From Nitrospinota bacterium (GTDB lineage Bacteria; JADFOP01): a DNA stretch of 33,947 nt. The notes below the pieces were generated by a model that worked only from the letters and a program-made list of their open reading frames with translations, searched no databases and had not been told where the DNA came from. Shown here piece after piece: positions 9,223 through 19,402 of this stretch; positions within the stretch are counted from its first letter, which is position 1; the number at the start of each line of letters is the position of its first letter. The position numbers and the translations under genes were made by a program. The stretch lies in NCBI GenBank assembly GCA_022562795.1, contig JADFOP010000021.1, positions 1 through 33,947 on the forward strand, in the 5' to 3' direction.

Positions 9223-10083
9223 TTATCCTCGGATTTTCGCTCGAAGACCTTCCAACTCCTCATCGGAAAAATAGTGAATTTCAACAACTCCACCCTTGCG
9301 CCGTGGTCGAATGACAACCCTTGTGCCAAGGTTGCGGGTAAACTCTTCTGCAATAGATTGGATAAAAACGTCATGCTGGCGATTTTGACGGCCCTTTTTA
9401 AAGCCACTCATCCTCCGTGCTCTCACCTCAGTAGCCCGAACCGAAAGACCCTCCCTTTGAATGGCCCGGCCAAGGGCTTTTTGGTCATCTGACCTCTCCA
9501 GCATTAGGATCGCCCGGGCGTGACCCGCGCTAATACCGCCAATTCCTATCTCCTCTTGAAGCTCGTCAGGTAATGTGAGTAGACGCAATGTATTGGACAC
9601 CGTAGACCGATCACGACCCACCCGCTTCCCGACCTCCTCCTGGCTAAGGCCGTAATTTTCAATTAATGTTATAAAAGCTCTAGCCTCTTCAATTGGACTG
9701 AGATCCTCCCGAAGTATGTTCTCCACCAAGGCAATTTCAAGGGCCTCTCCGTCATCCGCATCTCTCACTACGGCTGGGATCAACGACAGCCCAGCTTGGA
9801 GAGCTGCCCTTAACCGACGTTCTCCAGCAACAATTTCGTATGTTCCCTCCTCCATCGGACGAACCACGATAGGCTGAACAACACCATGGATACGGATAGA
9901 TGCCACCAGCTCCTCCATCGATTTATTGGTGAAACGGGCCCTAGGCTGATGCCGGTTGGGTTTTATCTGATGGATGGGGAGCTCTACGGGTGCCCTAGAC
10001 GTCTGGCCTGCCTCAACTATTTCCGCTTCCAATATATCGGGTATCAGGGCCGCTAGACCCCGCCCTAGAGGTTTGCGCTGCAT
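9223..10083 (-). CDS. parB: Chromosome-partitioning protein ParB (Spo0J)
   Basis: ParB is a CTP-dependent clamp that loads at parS and spreads over the origin region. The 286 residues start with the ParA-stimulating peptide KPLGRGLAALIPD, then IHQIKPNRHQPR, the CTP-binding GERRLRAA box, and a helix-turn-helix (LSQEEVGKRVGRDRSTVSNTL), ending in the dimerisation domain. The start is fixed by the conserved N-terminus, which puts the first 71 bases inside parA. The matching parS is at 11621-11636. Confidence 0.97.
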   Translation of the reverse strand: MQRKPLGRGLAALIPDILEAEIVEAGQTSRAPVELPIHQIKPNRHQPRARFTNKSMEELVASIRIHGVVQPIVVRPMEEGTYEIVAGERRLRAALQAGLSLIPAVVRDADDGEALEIALVENILREDLSPIEEARAFITLIENYGLSQEEVGKRVGRDRSTVSNTLRLLTLPDELQEEIGIGGISAGHARAILMLERSDDQKALGRAIQREGLSVRATEVRARRMSGFKKGRQNRQHDVFIQSIAEEFTRNLGTRVVIRPRRKGGVVEIHYFSDEELEGLRAKIRG

Positions 10084-10837
10084 GGGCTAGCACCTCCTTG
10101 GTAAGATCGAGATATGCCTGCGCACCACGGCTTCGTGCATCGTAAAGAACCGCCGGTAGGCCGTGGCTCGGCGCTTCGCTAAGCCTGACATTACGTGGAA
10201 CTACGGTTTTAAAAACCCGACTCCCAAATAGTTCCCGCACCTCTCTAGCCACTTGATGGGCCACAGCCGTACGGCTATCAAACATTGTCAAGACAATCCC
10301 CTCAATAACTAGGGAGGGATTAAAGGCATTCCTCACAAGGTTGACCGTTTTTAATAATTGTGAAAGTCCTTCAAGGGGATAGTATTCACATTGTAATGGG
10401 ATGAGCACGCTGTCTGCAGCCGCCAAGGCATTGATTGTAAGTAACCCGAGTGATGGTGGGTTGTCGATGAGGATGAACTCGTAGGTATTCCTAAGCGGTT
10501 CCAATGCCATCCGAAGCCGGGCCTCCCGATCTTCAACGCCCACAAGCTCTATCTCGGCCCCAATGAGATCTATTGTGGACGGGAGGACCTCCAGGTGGGA
10601 CAGCTTTGTCGGCTGAATGGCCCCAGCCGTATCGCCGTTGTCTAAAAGAGCGTTATATACGGTCTTGGTTAGTCGAGAGCGGTCCACCCCAAGGCCGCTG
10701 CCTGCGTTTCCCTGTGGGTCAAGGTCTATTAGGAGGGTCCTCCTTTCGTTGATAGCGAGGCCGGCACCGAGGTTGACGGCGGTCGTGGTTTTGCCCACGC
10801 CCCCCTTCTGATTAGCTATGGCGATAATTTTGCCCAC
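10013..10837 (-). CDS. parA: Chromosome-partitioning ATPase ParA (Soj)
   Basis: ParA binds ATP and nucleoid DNA and pulls ParB-parS complexes. The deviant Walker A (KGGVGKTTTAVN, residues 11-22) opens the 274-residue protein. Further motifs are LLIDLDPQGNAGSGLGV, FILIDNPPSLGLLTINAL and ADSVLIPLQCEYYPLEGLSQLL. The start is GTG at 10837 with GAGGA upstream. The family usually ends soon after YLDLTKEVL; here about 20 further residues continue over the start of parB. Confidence 0.97.
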   Translation of the reverse strand: MGKIIAIANQKGGVGKTTTAVNLGAGLAINERRTLLIDLDPQGNAGSGLGVDRSRLTKTVYNALLDNGDTAGAIQPTKLSHLEVLPSTIDLIGAEIELVGVEDREARLRMALEPLRNTYEFILIDNPPSLGLLTINALAAADSVLIPLQCEYYPLEGLSQLLKTVNLVRNAFNPSLVIEGIVLTMFDSRTAVAHQVAREVRELFGSRVFKTVVPRNVRLSEAPSHGLPAVLYDARSRGAQAYLDLTKEVLAHAAQTSRAGSSGPDTRYIGSGNS

Positions 10838-10858
10838 TTAATCCTCGACAGCTATCCC

Positions 10859-11545
10859 TTAGCCCTCCTTCTTGTAGCCCTCCTTCTTGGCAGCCACTAC
10901 GGTCATTTTTCGACCGCCTGGAGAGGCGGCTAGCTTTCCAGCCTCCTCAATAGCGTAACGCTTACGCATGGCTGCGGGAAGGCCGACGGCCAACTCGCTC
11001 TCCCACTGGCGACCCTTCAGTGTCACCAGGCGCCCGCCCGGGGCGAGAAATGGGTCGGCCAGGGCGATTAAGTTTCCGAGCTTGGCCGTCGCACGGGATA
11101 ACACCGCATCATAGGCCCACCGATAGCTGACCTCCTCGGCAAGCTCCTCTGCCCTGGCGTTGAGAACCTTGACATTTGCGAGGCCTAGGCTACGGGCCAC
11201 ATGTTTTAGAAAGGCCACTTTTCGCTTATTGGGCTCCAGCAGGTCAAGCCTCCAATAAGGGTGTACTACGGCAAGCACTAGCCCCGGGGCCCCGTTGCCC
11301 GCACCGATGTCGAGGACCATAAGCTCGCGGCTTGGTGGAACGGCCCGGTCCATCTGTAGACTTTGGACGACGAGCACGGTCACCCGTTCCAGGTCGGTTT
11401 CAAGGGCCGTTAGGTTTGTTTTCTCGTTCCAGCGGGCGAGCTCGCCCAAGTAGGCGGCCAGCTTCGCCTCTTTTCCTCGCTCGACCCCAAGCCGGGCTCG
11501 CTGAATTTCTCGTCGTAACGTGGCCGACAACGACGGCTCAGTCAT
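10859..11545 (-). CDS. rsmG: 16S rRNA (guanine527-N7)-methyltransferase RsmG
   Basis: RsmG (formerly GidB) methylates G527 of 16S rRNA with S-adenosylmethionine. The 228 residues show the family entry LARWNEKTNLTA, the SAM-binding loop LDIGAGNGAPGLVLAV, LLEPNKRKVAFLKHVA, and the Rossmann stretch to LVTLKGR. The last codons are duplicated: a 15-base tandem repeat (10860-10889) makes the end KKEGYKKEG. It lies 21 bases before parA, the common rsmG-parA-parB order. No mnmE is found next to it. Confidence 0.95.
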   Translation of the reverse strand: MTEPSLSATLRREIQRARLGVERGKEAKLAAYLGELARWNEKTNLTALETDLERVTVLVVQSLQMDRAVPPSRELMVLDIGAGNGAPGLVLAVVHPYWRLDLLEPNKRKVAFLKHVARSLGLANVKVLNARAEELAEEVSYRWAYDAVLSRATAKLGNLIALADPFLAPGGRLVTLKGRQWESELAVGLPAAMRKRYAIEEAGKLAASPGGRKMTVVAAKKEGYKKEG

Positions 11546-11954
11546 AGTTTCAACCCTTGCGCGGAATAGATATGGCTCGCCTCAGCCAACAGTCGCAGCA
11601 CTTGGTAGGACGCACCACAATGTTTCACGTGAAACATTTGACCGAGACCTTTTGATTACAATGAATTACACCAGTATTTTTCGGCTAACGCCTGAATGGA
11701 ACCCTTGCGGTGTGGCACTTTCAGATCCTCTGCTCCCCCCCTTCACTTATTCACGGAAAAACTGCCCTGGCGATTATTATACACCACTTGCCAGACTTGT
11801 GCTTAAATATTCCACGTTAAACTGAAAAAACTGTCAAACTCCGATAACCTGCAGGATGTCGTTGCAACAAACACTCCCATGATTTTACGAACAATGAAAG
11901 GCAAACTCGAACACCATGCTCCGCTGCATCATCCATGTGGCCGCTCCTGTGGAG
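11546..11954. other. Intergenic region between rsmG and yidC
   Basis: About 410 bases. It holds the parS site, a TATAAT on the minus strand (11781-11776) that could be a -10 element for rsmG-parAB although no good -35 stands 17 bases upstream, and AT-rich stretches. No gene is seen; jag and mnmE, which often occupy this place, are absent. Confidence 0.6.
11621..11636. other. parS centromere site
   Basis: TGTTTCACGTGAAACA, a perfect 16-base palindrome identical to the bacterial parS consensus bound by ParB. It lies just upstream of the rsmG-parA-parB genes and about 3.3 kb from dnaA. I saw no second exact copy in the window. Confidence 0.96.
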
Positions 11955-13634
11955 CTAAGATGCTCGGGACTCCTCTGGAGGCATGCGCCGCTTAATAATG
12001 AACTGTTCGCCTATGCCAAGGACGGTGTACACGGTCCAATATAGGTTGAGCCCCGCTGGAAACCCCCAAAATATAAAAAGAAAGATGATGGGCATGTACT
12101 TTAACATTTGCTGCTGTCTAGGATCGCCGCCCGCACCGCCCATTGCTGTGGCTGGCGCTATGTGATTCTGGAGGAGCATCATCCCACCCATCAATATTGG
12201 GAGTACATGGAACCAGGGAACGAAGAGGCTCTCGGGAACCGAGAGGTCAGTAATCCATAGAAAGAAGTGAGCGCCTCTAAGCTCCAGCGCCTCTCCCAAA
12301 ACTGTGTAGAGGGCGATGATAACGGGAAATTGAACCAGGAGAGGAAGACATCCACCCAGCGGGTTGACTTTCTCCCGCTTGTAAAGGTCCATGGTCTCCT
12401 TGTTTAGTTTCTGCTTATCGTTCTTATATCGATCCTGAAGAGCCTTTAGCCGGGGCTGGAGCTTTGTCATTTGGCGCATACTTTTTTGCTGCTTTACGCT
12501 CAGCGGGAAGAAAAGAGCCTTAACTGCGATAGTCAACAAAATGATTGAGACACCATAATTGCCGATAGGACGATTAATTAGCAGCAGCAAAGCCAAGAGT
12601 GGGCGGGAAACAGGCCCGAACCAACCGTGGTCAATAACACGCTCCAGCTTGGACCCGTATGATTTGAGGCGTACGGGGAGCTTTGGCCCAGCGAAAACTA
12701 AGATTCGTTCGCGAGAAGCCTCGCCAGTGTTGGTATATGCCAGTCCGGGAGCAAGCTCGGAGACTTTTTGGATTGTTGTCCTTTTCTGAAACGTCCACGA
12801 TGTTTTGGTTATGGGCTTCTCCCTCGTTTGCTTCGCCACCGCAGCTGCAGCAACCCCATTCCGTGCCGCCAATATAGCCGTAAAGTACTTCGTTTGGATT
12901 GCGGACCACGCGGCCGAGCCTTTGTGAACCGTCAGGGGCAATAGCTTTCCCGGCTTGTCCACGCTCCGATCTTTTCCAATAAGATGGCTTACGGTCGTAT
13001 ATGCCCCATAGCCACTATTCCCACCGCCTAAACCGTAGGCCCAGAGAACCCGATGGTCTATCGGCGCCTTAGAATCGTCAGGTCGCTTCACGTAAGTGTC
13101 CATTTCAAAGCCGTATTTGCCGTCGTGGAAGGTAAGACGTTTAATCAGTCGAGACCCTTTAGGGCCGACGTAGGTAAAGGTCACTTCCCCTGAAGCTTTC
13201 GCCTCCGACAACTCCAGGCTTTCGGCGCTCACGGCAAATATACCCTCCATAGATGCCTTGCGCAGGCCCGGGTCATCGAAGTCCAGGACGAGGGCCCTCT
13301 CACCTGTAGGAATCAAATCGACCAGCTCCTTGCCCTTTCCAGGGGTGAGAGGATATTTTCTGAGTTTGAAGCTGACAAGAGCCGCCCCGCGCGTAGAAAA
13401 TGTTGCCTCATACAGGCTAGTCAGAACCCGTACGTATTCCTCATCAAAGGTCAAAGACGGCTGCGAGGCTACGATGGGTGGCATCGCCTGGGCCGGTGGC
13501 CTTTCGGTAACCTCGACTGTGGAGGGGAGCTTCGGTCTCTTGGGCCGTTTTTGGAACCGTTCTACGTAAAATATTTGATACGCCACGAGAACGATAAACA
13601 TCAAGACGATAGCGAGAAGCTGCCTTCGCTCCAT
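11955..13634 (-). CDS. yidC: Membrane protein insertase YidC
   Basis: YidC inserts proteins into the inner membrane, alone or with Sec. The 559-residue length is of the Gram-negative type: an N-terminal anchor (LLAIVLMFIVLVAYQIFYV, residues 5-23), a basic linker, a large periplasmic domain of about 300 residues, and a C-terminal core with five membrane segments (GNYGVSIILLTIAVKALFFP; then KQQKSMRQMTKLQPRLKAL, CLPLLVQFPVIIALYTVL, YMPIIFLFIFWGFPAGLNLYW). One substrate class is the F-ATPase c subunit. It lies ten bases after yidD. Confidence 0.97.
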   Translation of the reverse strand: MERRQLLAIVLMFIVLVAYQIFYVERFQKRPKRPKLPSTVEVTERPPAQAMPPIVASQPSLTFDEEYVRVLTSLYEATFSTRGAALVSFKLRKYPLTPGKGKELVDLIPTGERALVLDFDDPGLRKASMEGIFAVSAESLELSEAKASGEVTFTYVGPKGSRLIKRLTFHDGKYGFEMDTYVKRPDDSKAPIDHRVLWAYGLGGGNSGYGAYTTVSHLIGKDRSVDKPGKLLPLTVHKGSAAWSAIQTKYFTAILAARNGVAAAAVAKQTREKPITKTSWTFQKRTTIQKVSELAPGLAYTNTGEASRERILVFAGPKLPVRLKSYGSKLERVIDHGWFGPVSRPLLALLLLINRPIGNYGVSIILLTIAVKALFFPLSVKQQKSMRQMTKLQPRLKALQDRYKNDKQKLNKETMDLYKREKVNPLGGCLPLLVQFPVIIALYTVLGEALELRGAHFFLWITDLSVPESLFVPWFHVLPILMGGMMLLQNHIAPATAMGGAGGDPRQQQMLKYMPIIFLFIFWGFPAGLNLYWTVYTVLGIGEQFIIKRRMPPEESRAS

Positions 13635-13644
13635 TATAAACCTT

Positions 13645-13869
13645 TTACGCCTCCCAACCCGGCGGGAGGTCTACTCCTCCCGGATGGAAGGGATGACAGC
13701 GGACAATGCGCCTCAGACTTAGCAAGGAACCGCGGGTTAGTCCCTTAGAGTTAATGGCCTCCCATGCGTATACGGAGCAACTAGGGTAAAACCGACATAC
13801 TGAAGGAAGCCAAGGTGACACGCAGCGGCGCCATAACATAATCAATACGAGAGCTGGGATTCTTATCAT
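13645..13869 (-). CDS. yidD: Membrane protein insertion efficiency factor YidD
   Basis: A small membrane-associated protein that assists YidC-dependent insertion. All of its 74 residues fit the family, including CRFYPSCSVYAWEAI (three conserved cysteines counted with RCHPFHPGG), and the end LPPGWEA. An N-terminal hydrophobic stretch (ALVLIMLWRRCVSP) is probably amphipathic. The gene sits 12 bases after rnpA in the usual rpmH-rnpA-yidD-yidC order. The ribosome site ahead of ATG 13869 is weak. Confidence 0.94.
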   Translation of the reverse strand: MIRIPALVLIMLWRRCVSPWLPSVCRFYPSCSVYAWEAINSKGLTRGSLLSLRRIVRCHPFHPGGVDLPPGWEA

Positions 13870-13881
13870 GACATTTCGTGC

Positions 13882-14244
13882 TTAGCCATTCTTCTCGGGG
13901 GATAACTCATAAGACTTGACGGCTTTTTCTAGCACTTGGGCGGCGCCCTGCATCGTTATGGTTTTTGGTGAAGAACGAACGTAAATGACTAGATCCCAAT
14001 TTTGATGCCAGCCGCCCCTGGTTAGCCGGAAGGCCTCCCGGAACGTTCGCTTGATGCTGTTGCGGACAACTTGCGTTCCGGTCCTGCGGGGCACAATGAC
14101 AACAATACGGCTTCCTGCAGACAAGGTAGCCTGTTGGCCGTATACAATGTAGGGGCCAGCCTTAACTCGACGGCCCCCTCGAATGACACGTCTAATTTCA
14201 GCGCCTACATGGAGGCGCGCACCCTTGGTCAATTTCCTCCGCAC
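13882..14244 (-). CDS. rnpA: Ribonuclease P protein component
   Basis: Protein subunit of RNase P, which trims tRNA 5' ends with the RNA subunit. The 120 residues include the basic entry KLTKGARLHVGAEIRRVIRGG, GSRIVVIVPRRTGTQVVRNSIKRTFREAFR and a final helix. In the central motif, usually RNRxKR, the third position is Ser (RNSIKR), a departure from the common consensus. GTG start at 14244, 23 bases after the rpmH stop, with AGGGAGG in the gap. Confidence 0.92.
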   Translation of the reverse strand: MRRKLTKGARLHVGAEIRRVIRGGRRVKAGPYIVYGQQATLSAGSRIVVIVPRRTGTQVVRNSIKRTFREAFRLTRGGWHQNWDLVIYVRSSPKTITMQGAAQVLEKAVKSYELSPEKNG

Positions 14245-14267
14245 GGCCTGCCAAGCTAACCTCCCTT

Positions 14268-14402
14268 TCAGGGGGCGAGGGTTTTTCGGCCCTTGGAGCG
14301 GCGACGATTCAACACCGCACGCCCCCCCCTGGTTTTCATTCTTGCTCGGAAACCGTGGGTCCGCTTACGCTTTACAACCTTTGGTTGATAGGTTCTCTTC
14401 AC
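14268..14402 (-). CDS. rpmH: 50S ribosomal protein L34
   Basis: A 44-residue, highly basic protein: [39 protein letters not shown], ending TLAP. This is the L34 signature in full. The start is GTG at 14402; the ATG a few bases upstream is out of frame. The gene contains a run of eight G on the coding strand (ACC AGG GGG GGG CGT). Its ribosome site is poor. First gene of the rpmH-rnpA-yidD-yidC unit, divergent from dnaA. Confidence 0.96.
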   Translation of the reverse strand: MKRTYQPKVVKRKRTHGFRARMKTRGGRAVLNRRRSKGRKTLAP

Positions 14403-14430
14403 GGCGCATCCGATGAAATAGACTAAACAC

Positions 14431-14459
14431 GATTAACAAAATGGTCCAATTTTCGTCAA
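14431..14459 (-). promoter_or_regulatory. Possible promoter for rpmH-rnpA-yidD-yidC
   Basis: On the minus strand TTGACG (14459-14454) is followed after 17 bases by TTAATC (14436-14431), a weak -10. A second, perfect TTGACA lies upstream at 14520-14515 but has only GTATCA/TATCAA at 18-19 bases. Either could drive the rpmH unit. Confidence 0.35.
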
Positions 14460-14772
14460 GCACGCATAAACTCATATACACCTAAACGTTTGATACTACC
14501 ACCAACTATTCCCCTGTCAAGGACAAAAACATTGCAATCCTCCTAAGAGGCAGTGGTCATGCGCCAAAACCAAGAAAAACAAAAGCATCCATTCTGGTAA
14601 GTGAACGGCTTAAAACCCCAAATTTACAGAAATAATATTCTAAAAAAACCGTTGCATCGCCCAAGCATATGGGTATAATCTACAAGATAGGTAATTCACT
14701 CGTCGCAAATATTCCTCTGAAAAAGAGCGCACCGAGGAATTGTAACACATTAAAAAGTATGGGGTGTCTGGT

Positions 14773-14804
14773 TTATCCACGGGTGTGGAAAACCCTGTGT
14801 GTAA
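14773..14804. promoter_or_regulatory. DnaA-box cluster
   Basis: Three 9-mers related to the DnaA box TTATCCACA in 32 bases, the first on the plus strand and two on the minus strand, with three-base spacers between adjacent boxes. Known roles of such clusters upstream of dnaA are origin recognition and autoregulation of dnaA. No other close matches were noticed in the window. Confidence 0.65.
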
Positions 14805-14948
14805 GCCTGCGGGACATACCCAAATACCACGCGCCGCTGGTCCCGCCCCCATAAACTACAAATTGTCTGGGTGGCGAGACACCTGGGGCATCACTGGCTC
14901 TAATAAATCCGTTGTGGTTATAAGGATGAGAGGGAGGACGCGGCTATT

Positions 14949-16283
14949 ATGCAAGACGTTTGGAACAAAAGCCTTTCTAGAATCGAATCTGCGATAAGCA
15001 AACAATCTTTCGACACATGGATTCGCCCGACACGCATCATAGCGTGGGGGGACAGCGAGGTCACCATCGGGGTCCCCAATCGGTTTTTCCGGGATTGGGT
15101 GGCCGACAACTATTCGGACCTGATAGCGAGCTCGTTATCGAGCGCCATGGGCCAAAGGCCCGCCGTAAAATTTATCATCGACCCGCCGATCGAAAGAGAT
15201 GAGCCCCCCCCTGAAGAAGATAACGAGCCCCAGGCTTTCATGGCTCCCACAACCTATGTTCCACCACCATTCCTAAACCCTAAGTACACCTTTTCAAACT
15301 TCGTCGTAGGATCATCCAACCAGTTCGCTAACGCTGCCTGCATGGCGGTCGCCGATGTACCGGCGAAAGCTTACAATCCACTCTTCCTATACGGAGGGGT
15401 CGGCCTCGGCAAAACCCATTTGCTCCACGCCATCGCCCACCACATTCTGAGTCGGGACCATGGCGTGAGAATTTGCTATATTTCCAGCGAGAGGTTCATC
15501 AATGATCTCATAAGCTCCATCCAGCACGACAAGATGGCAGACTTCCGAAATCGCTACAGGAACATGGATGTGCTGCTCGTCGATGACATCCAGTTTATCG
15601 CCGGCAAAGACAGGACACAGGAGGAGTTCTTCCACACATTCAACACTTTGTACGAGAGCCACCGGCAAATCGTCGTCTCCTCCGACTCCTTCCCGAAGGA
15701 CATCCGGGGCTTGGAGGAGCGTCTCCGCAGCCGGTTTGAGTGGGGTCTTATTGCAGACATCCAGGCCCCGGACCTAGAGACAAAAATTGCCATCCTCAAC
15801 CGTAATGCTGCAGTCCAGAATATACCTCTCCCCAGCGAGGTGGGCCATCTAATCGCTGACCGAGTCAAGTCCAATATTAGAGAGCTCGAGGGTTGCCTTC
15901 TCCGCATATCAGCCTACTCTTCCATCACCGGCCGACCCATTGACCTGGCTATGGCCGAAGAGGTGCTTGAAAAGATATTTACCAGCAGAGAGCGCCGCAT
16001 TACCATCGATGCAATTATGCGAGCAGTAGCTAAGCACTTCGAGATTAGAGTCAGCGACCTGAAAAGCAAAAAGCGAGTGCGATCCATATCTGTCCCTCGT
16101 CAAATCGCAATGTTCATTGCTCGAACACACACTAAGGCTAGCCTTCCGGAAATTGGTCGCCACTTCGGAGGCAAAGACCATACCACCGTAATCCACTCGT
16201 ATAACAAAATAGATCGTCTTATAAAAATAGACAAAGAGACCGAACGTCATATTCAAGACATAGTCAATATGTTAGAGGAGTAA
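14949..16283 (+). CDS. dnaA: Chromosomal replication initiator DnaA
   Basis: DnaA binds DnaA boxes and opens oriC. The 444 residues hold all four domains: N-terminal interaction domain (VWNKSLSRIESAISKQSFDTW), short proline/glutamate-rich linker (80-110), AAA+ core from YTFSNFVVGSSNQFA with Walker A GGVGLGKT (149-156) and Walker B VLLVDDIQFIAGKDRTQEEFF, and the C-terminal box-binding domain with the signature GGKDHTTVIHSYNKI. ATG at 14949 with GAGAGGGAGG upstream. dnaN does not follow; gyrB is next. Confidence 0.99.
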   Translation: MQDVWNKSLSRIESAISKQSFDTWIRPTRIIAWGDSEVTIGVPNRFFRDWVADNYSDLIASSLSSAMGQRPAVKFIIDPPIERDEPPPEEDNEPQAFMAPTTYVPPPFLNPKYTFSNFVVGSSNQFANAACMAVADVPAKAYNPLFLYGGVGLGKTHLLHAIAHHILSRDHGVRICYISSERFINDLISSIQHDKMADFRNRYRNMDVLLVDDIQFIAGKDRTQEEFFHTFNTLYESHRQIVVSSDSFPKDIRGLEERLRSRFEWGLIADIQAPDLETKIAILNRNAAVQNIPLPSEVGHLIADRVKSNIRELEGCLLRISAYSSITGRPIDLAMAEEVLEKIFTSRERRITIDAIMRAVAKHFEIRVSDLKSKKRVRSISVPRQIAMFIARTHTKASLPEIGRHFGGKDHTTVIHSYNKIDRLIKIDKETERHIQDIVNMLEE

Positions 16284-16866
16284 TATGATCTTTTTCCCCA
16301 TGGAGCCTATTAATAATTTGTTAATGCTCTATTGCCTTATGTTCTCCATCAAACATAAAGGTTTTCATCACATCCGTTAGTGTTATAAGTACCTAACTTT
16401 CAAATCATTCCCATCTTATTAACATTCCAACACGCCTTATTATTACTAATATATTTATAAAGACTAATAATAATTATATATATTCATCTGTAATCATGCA
16501 TAAAAGACCCTATGAATTAGACACGCACTAATTATAAACATTCCTAAACAATGATAAAACACATTAATTTATTATAAGTATAAAGTGCATTCAATCAGCT
16601 TTGATATTTCGCTCTAAATATTTATAGCCCAAAGTGCAAAATAATAGTGGTAATCTAGGGATAGCCATGGTATATTAAATTCAGCTTATAGACCTACCGC
16701 TTGATGGTTGTAACTCGTTATAGCGCCTGCCGTTATCACCATCATGGTTCGGATGATAGACATCAGCCAGGACCCACATTGGGCAATGGGGTGCGCTTAG
16801 GTCTTGGTCGGACCATTTATCACCAGCGAAGATCAATTAAATGCTAACCAAATAGGATATGTCTGA
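16284..16866. other. AT-rich dnaA-gyrB intergenic region, candidate DNA-unwinding region
   Basis: About 580 bases without a credible gene. The first 400 are strikingly AT-rich against a GC-rich chromosome, with runs of mixed A/T near 16,440-16,500 and 16,540-16,590. Further right there are two copies of TTATCACCA (16733-16741 and 16817-16825), each two mismatches from a DnaA box, and a small inverted repeat ATCAT/ATGAT near 16,741-16,757. The gyrB promoter should also lie here. Together with the DnaA boxes upstream of dnaA this suits a bipartite origin. Confidence 0.5.
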
Positions 16867-19317
<2,451 letters not shown>

Positions 19318-19402
19318 TCGTTCTTCTTAGCGTCCGGATATAGGCGAACGGCTCACCGGCTCCGCACAAGCCGGCCACGCCCCCCATTATGGCTGAGGGA
19401 CG

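Larger units (their letters stand above)
14403..14948. other. rpmH-dnaA intergenic region, origin candidate with DnaA-box cluster
   Basis: About 545 bases, AT-richer than the genes around it, with no coding sequence. Near 14,773-14,804 stand three DnaA-box-like 9-mers: TTATCCACG (14773-14781, one mismatch to the consensus), TTTTCCACA on the minus strand (14784-14792, one mismatch), and TTACACACA on the minus strand (14796-14804, two mismatches). Divergent promoters for rpmH and dnaA must lie here. Position between rpmH and dnaA is a classic oriC location. Confidence 0.6.
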
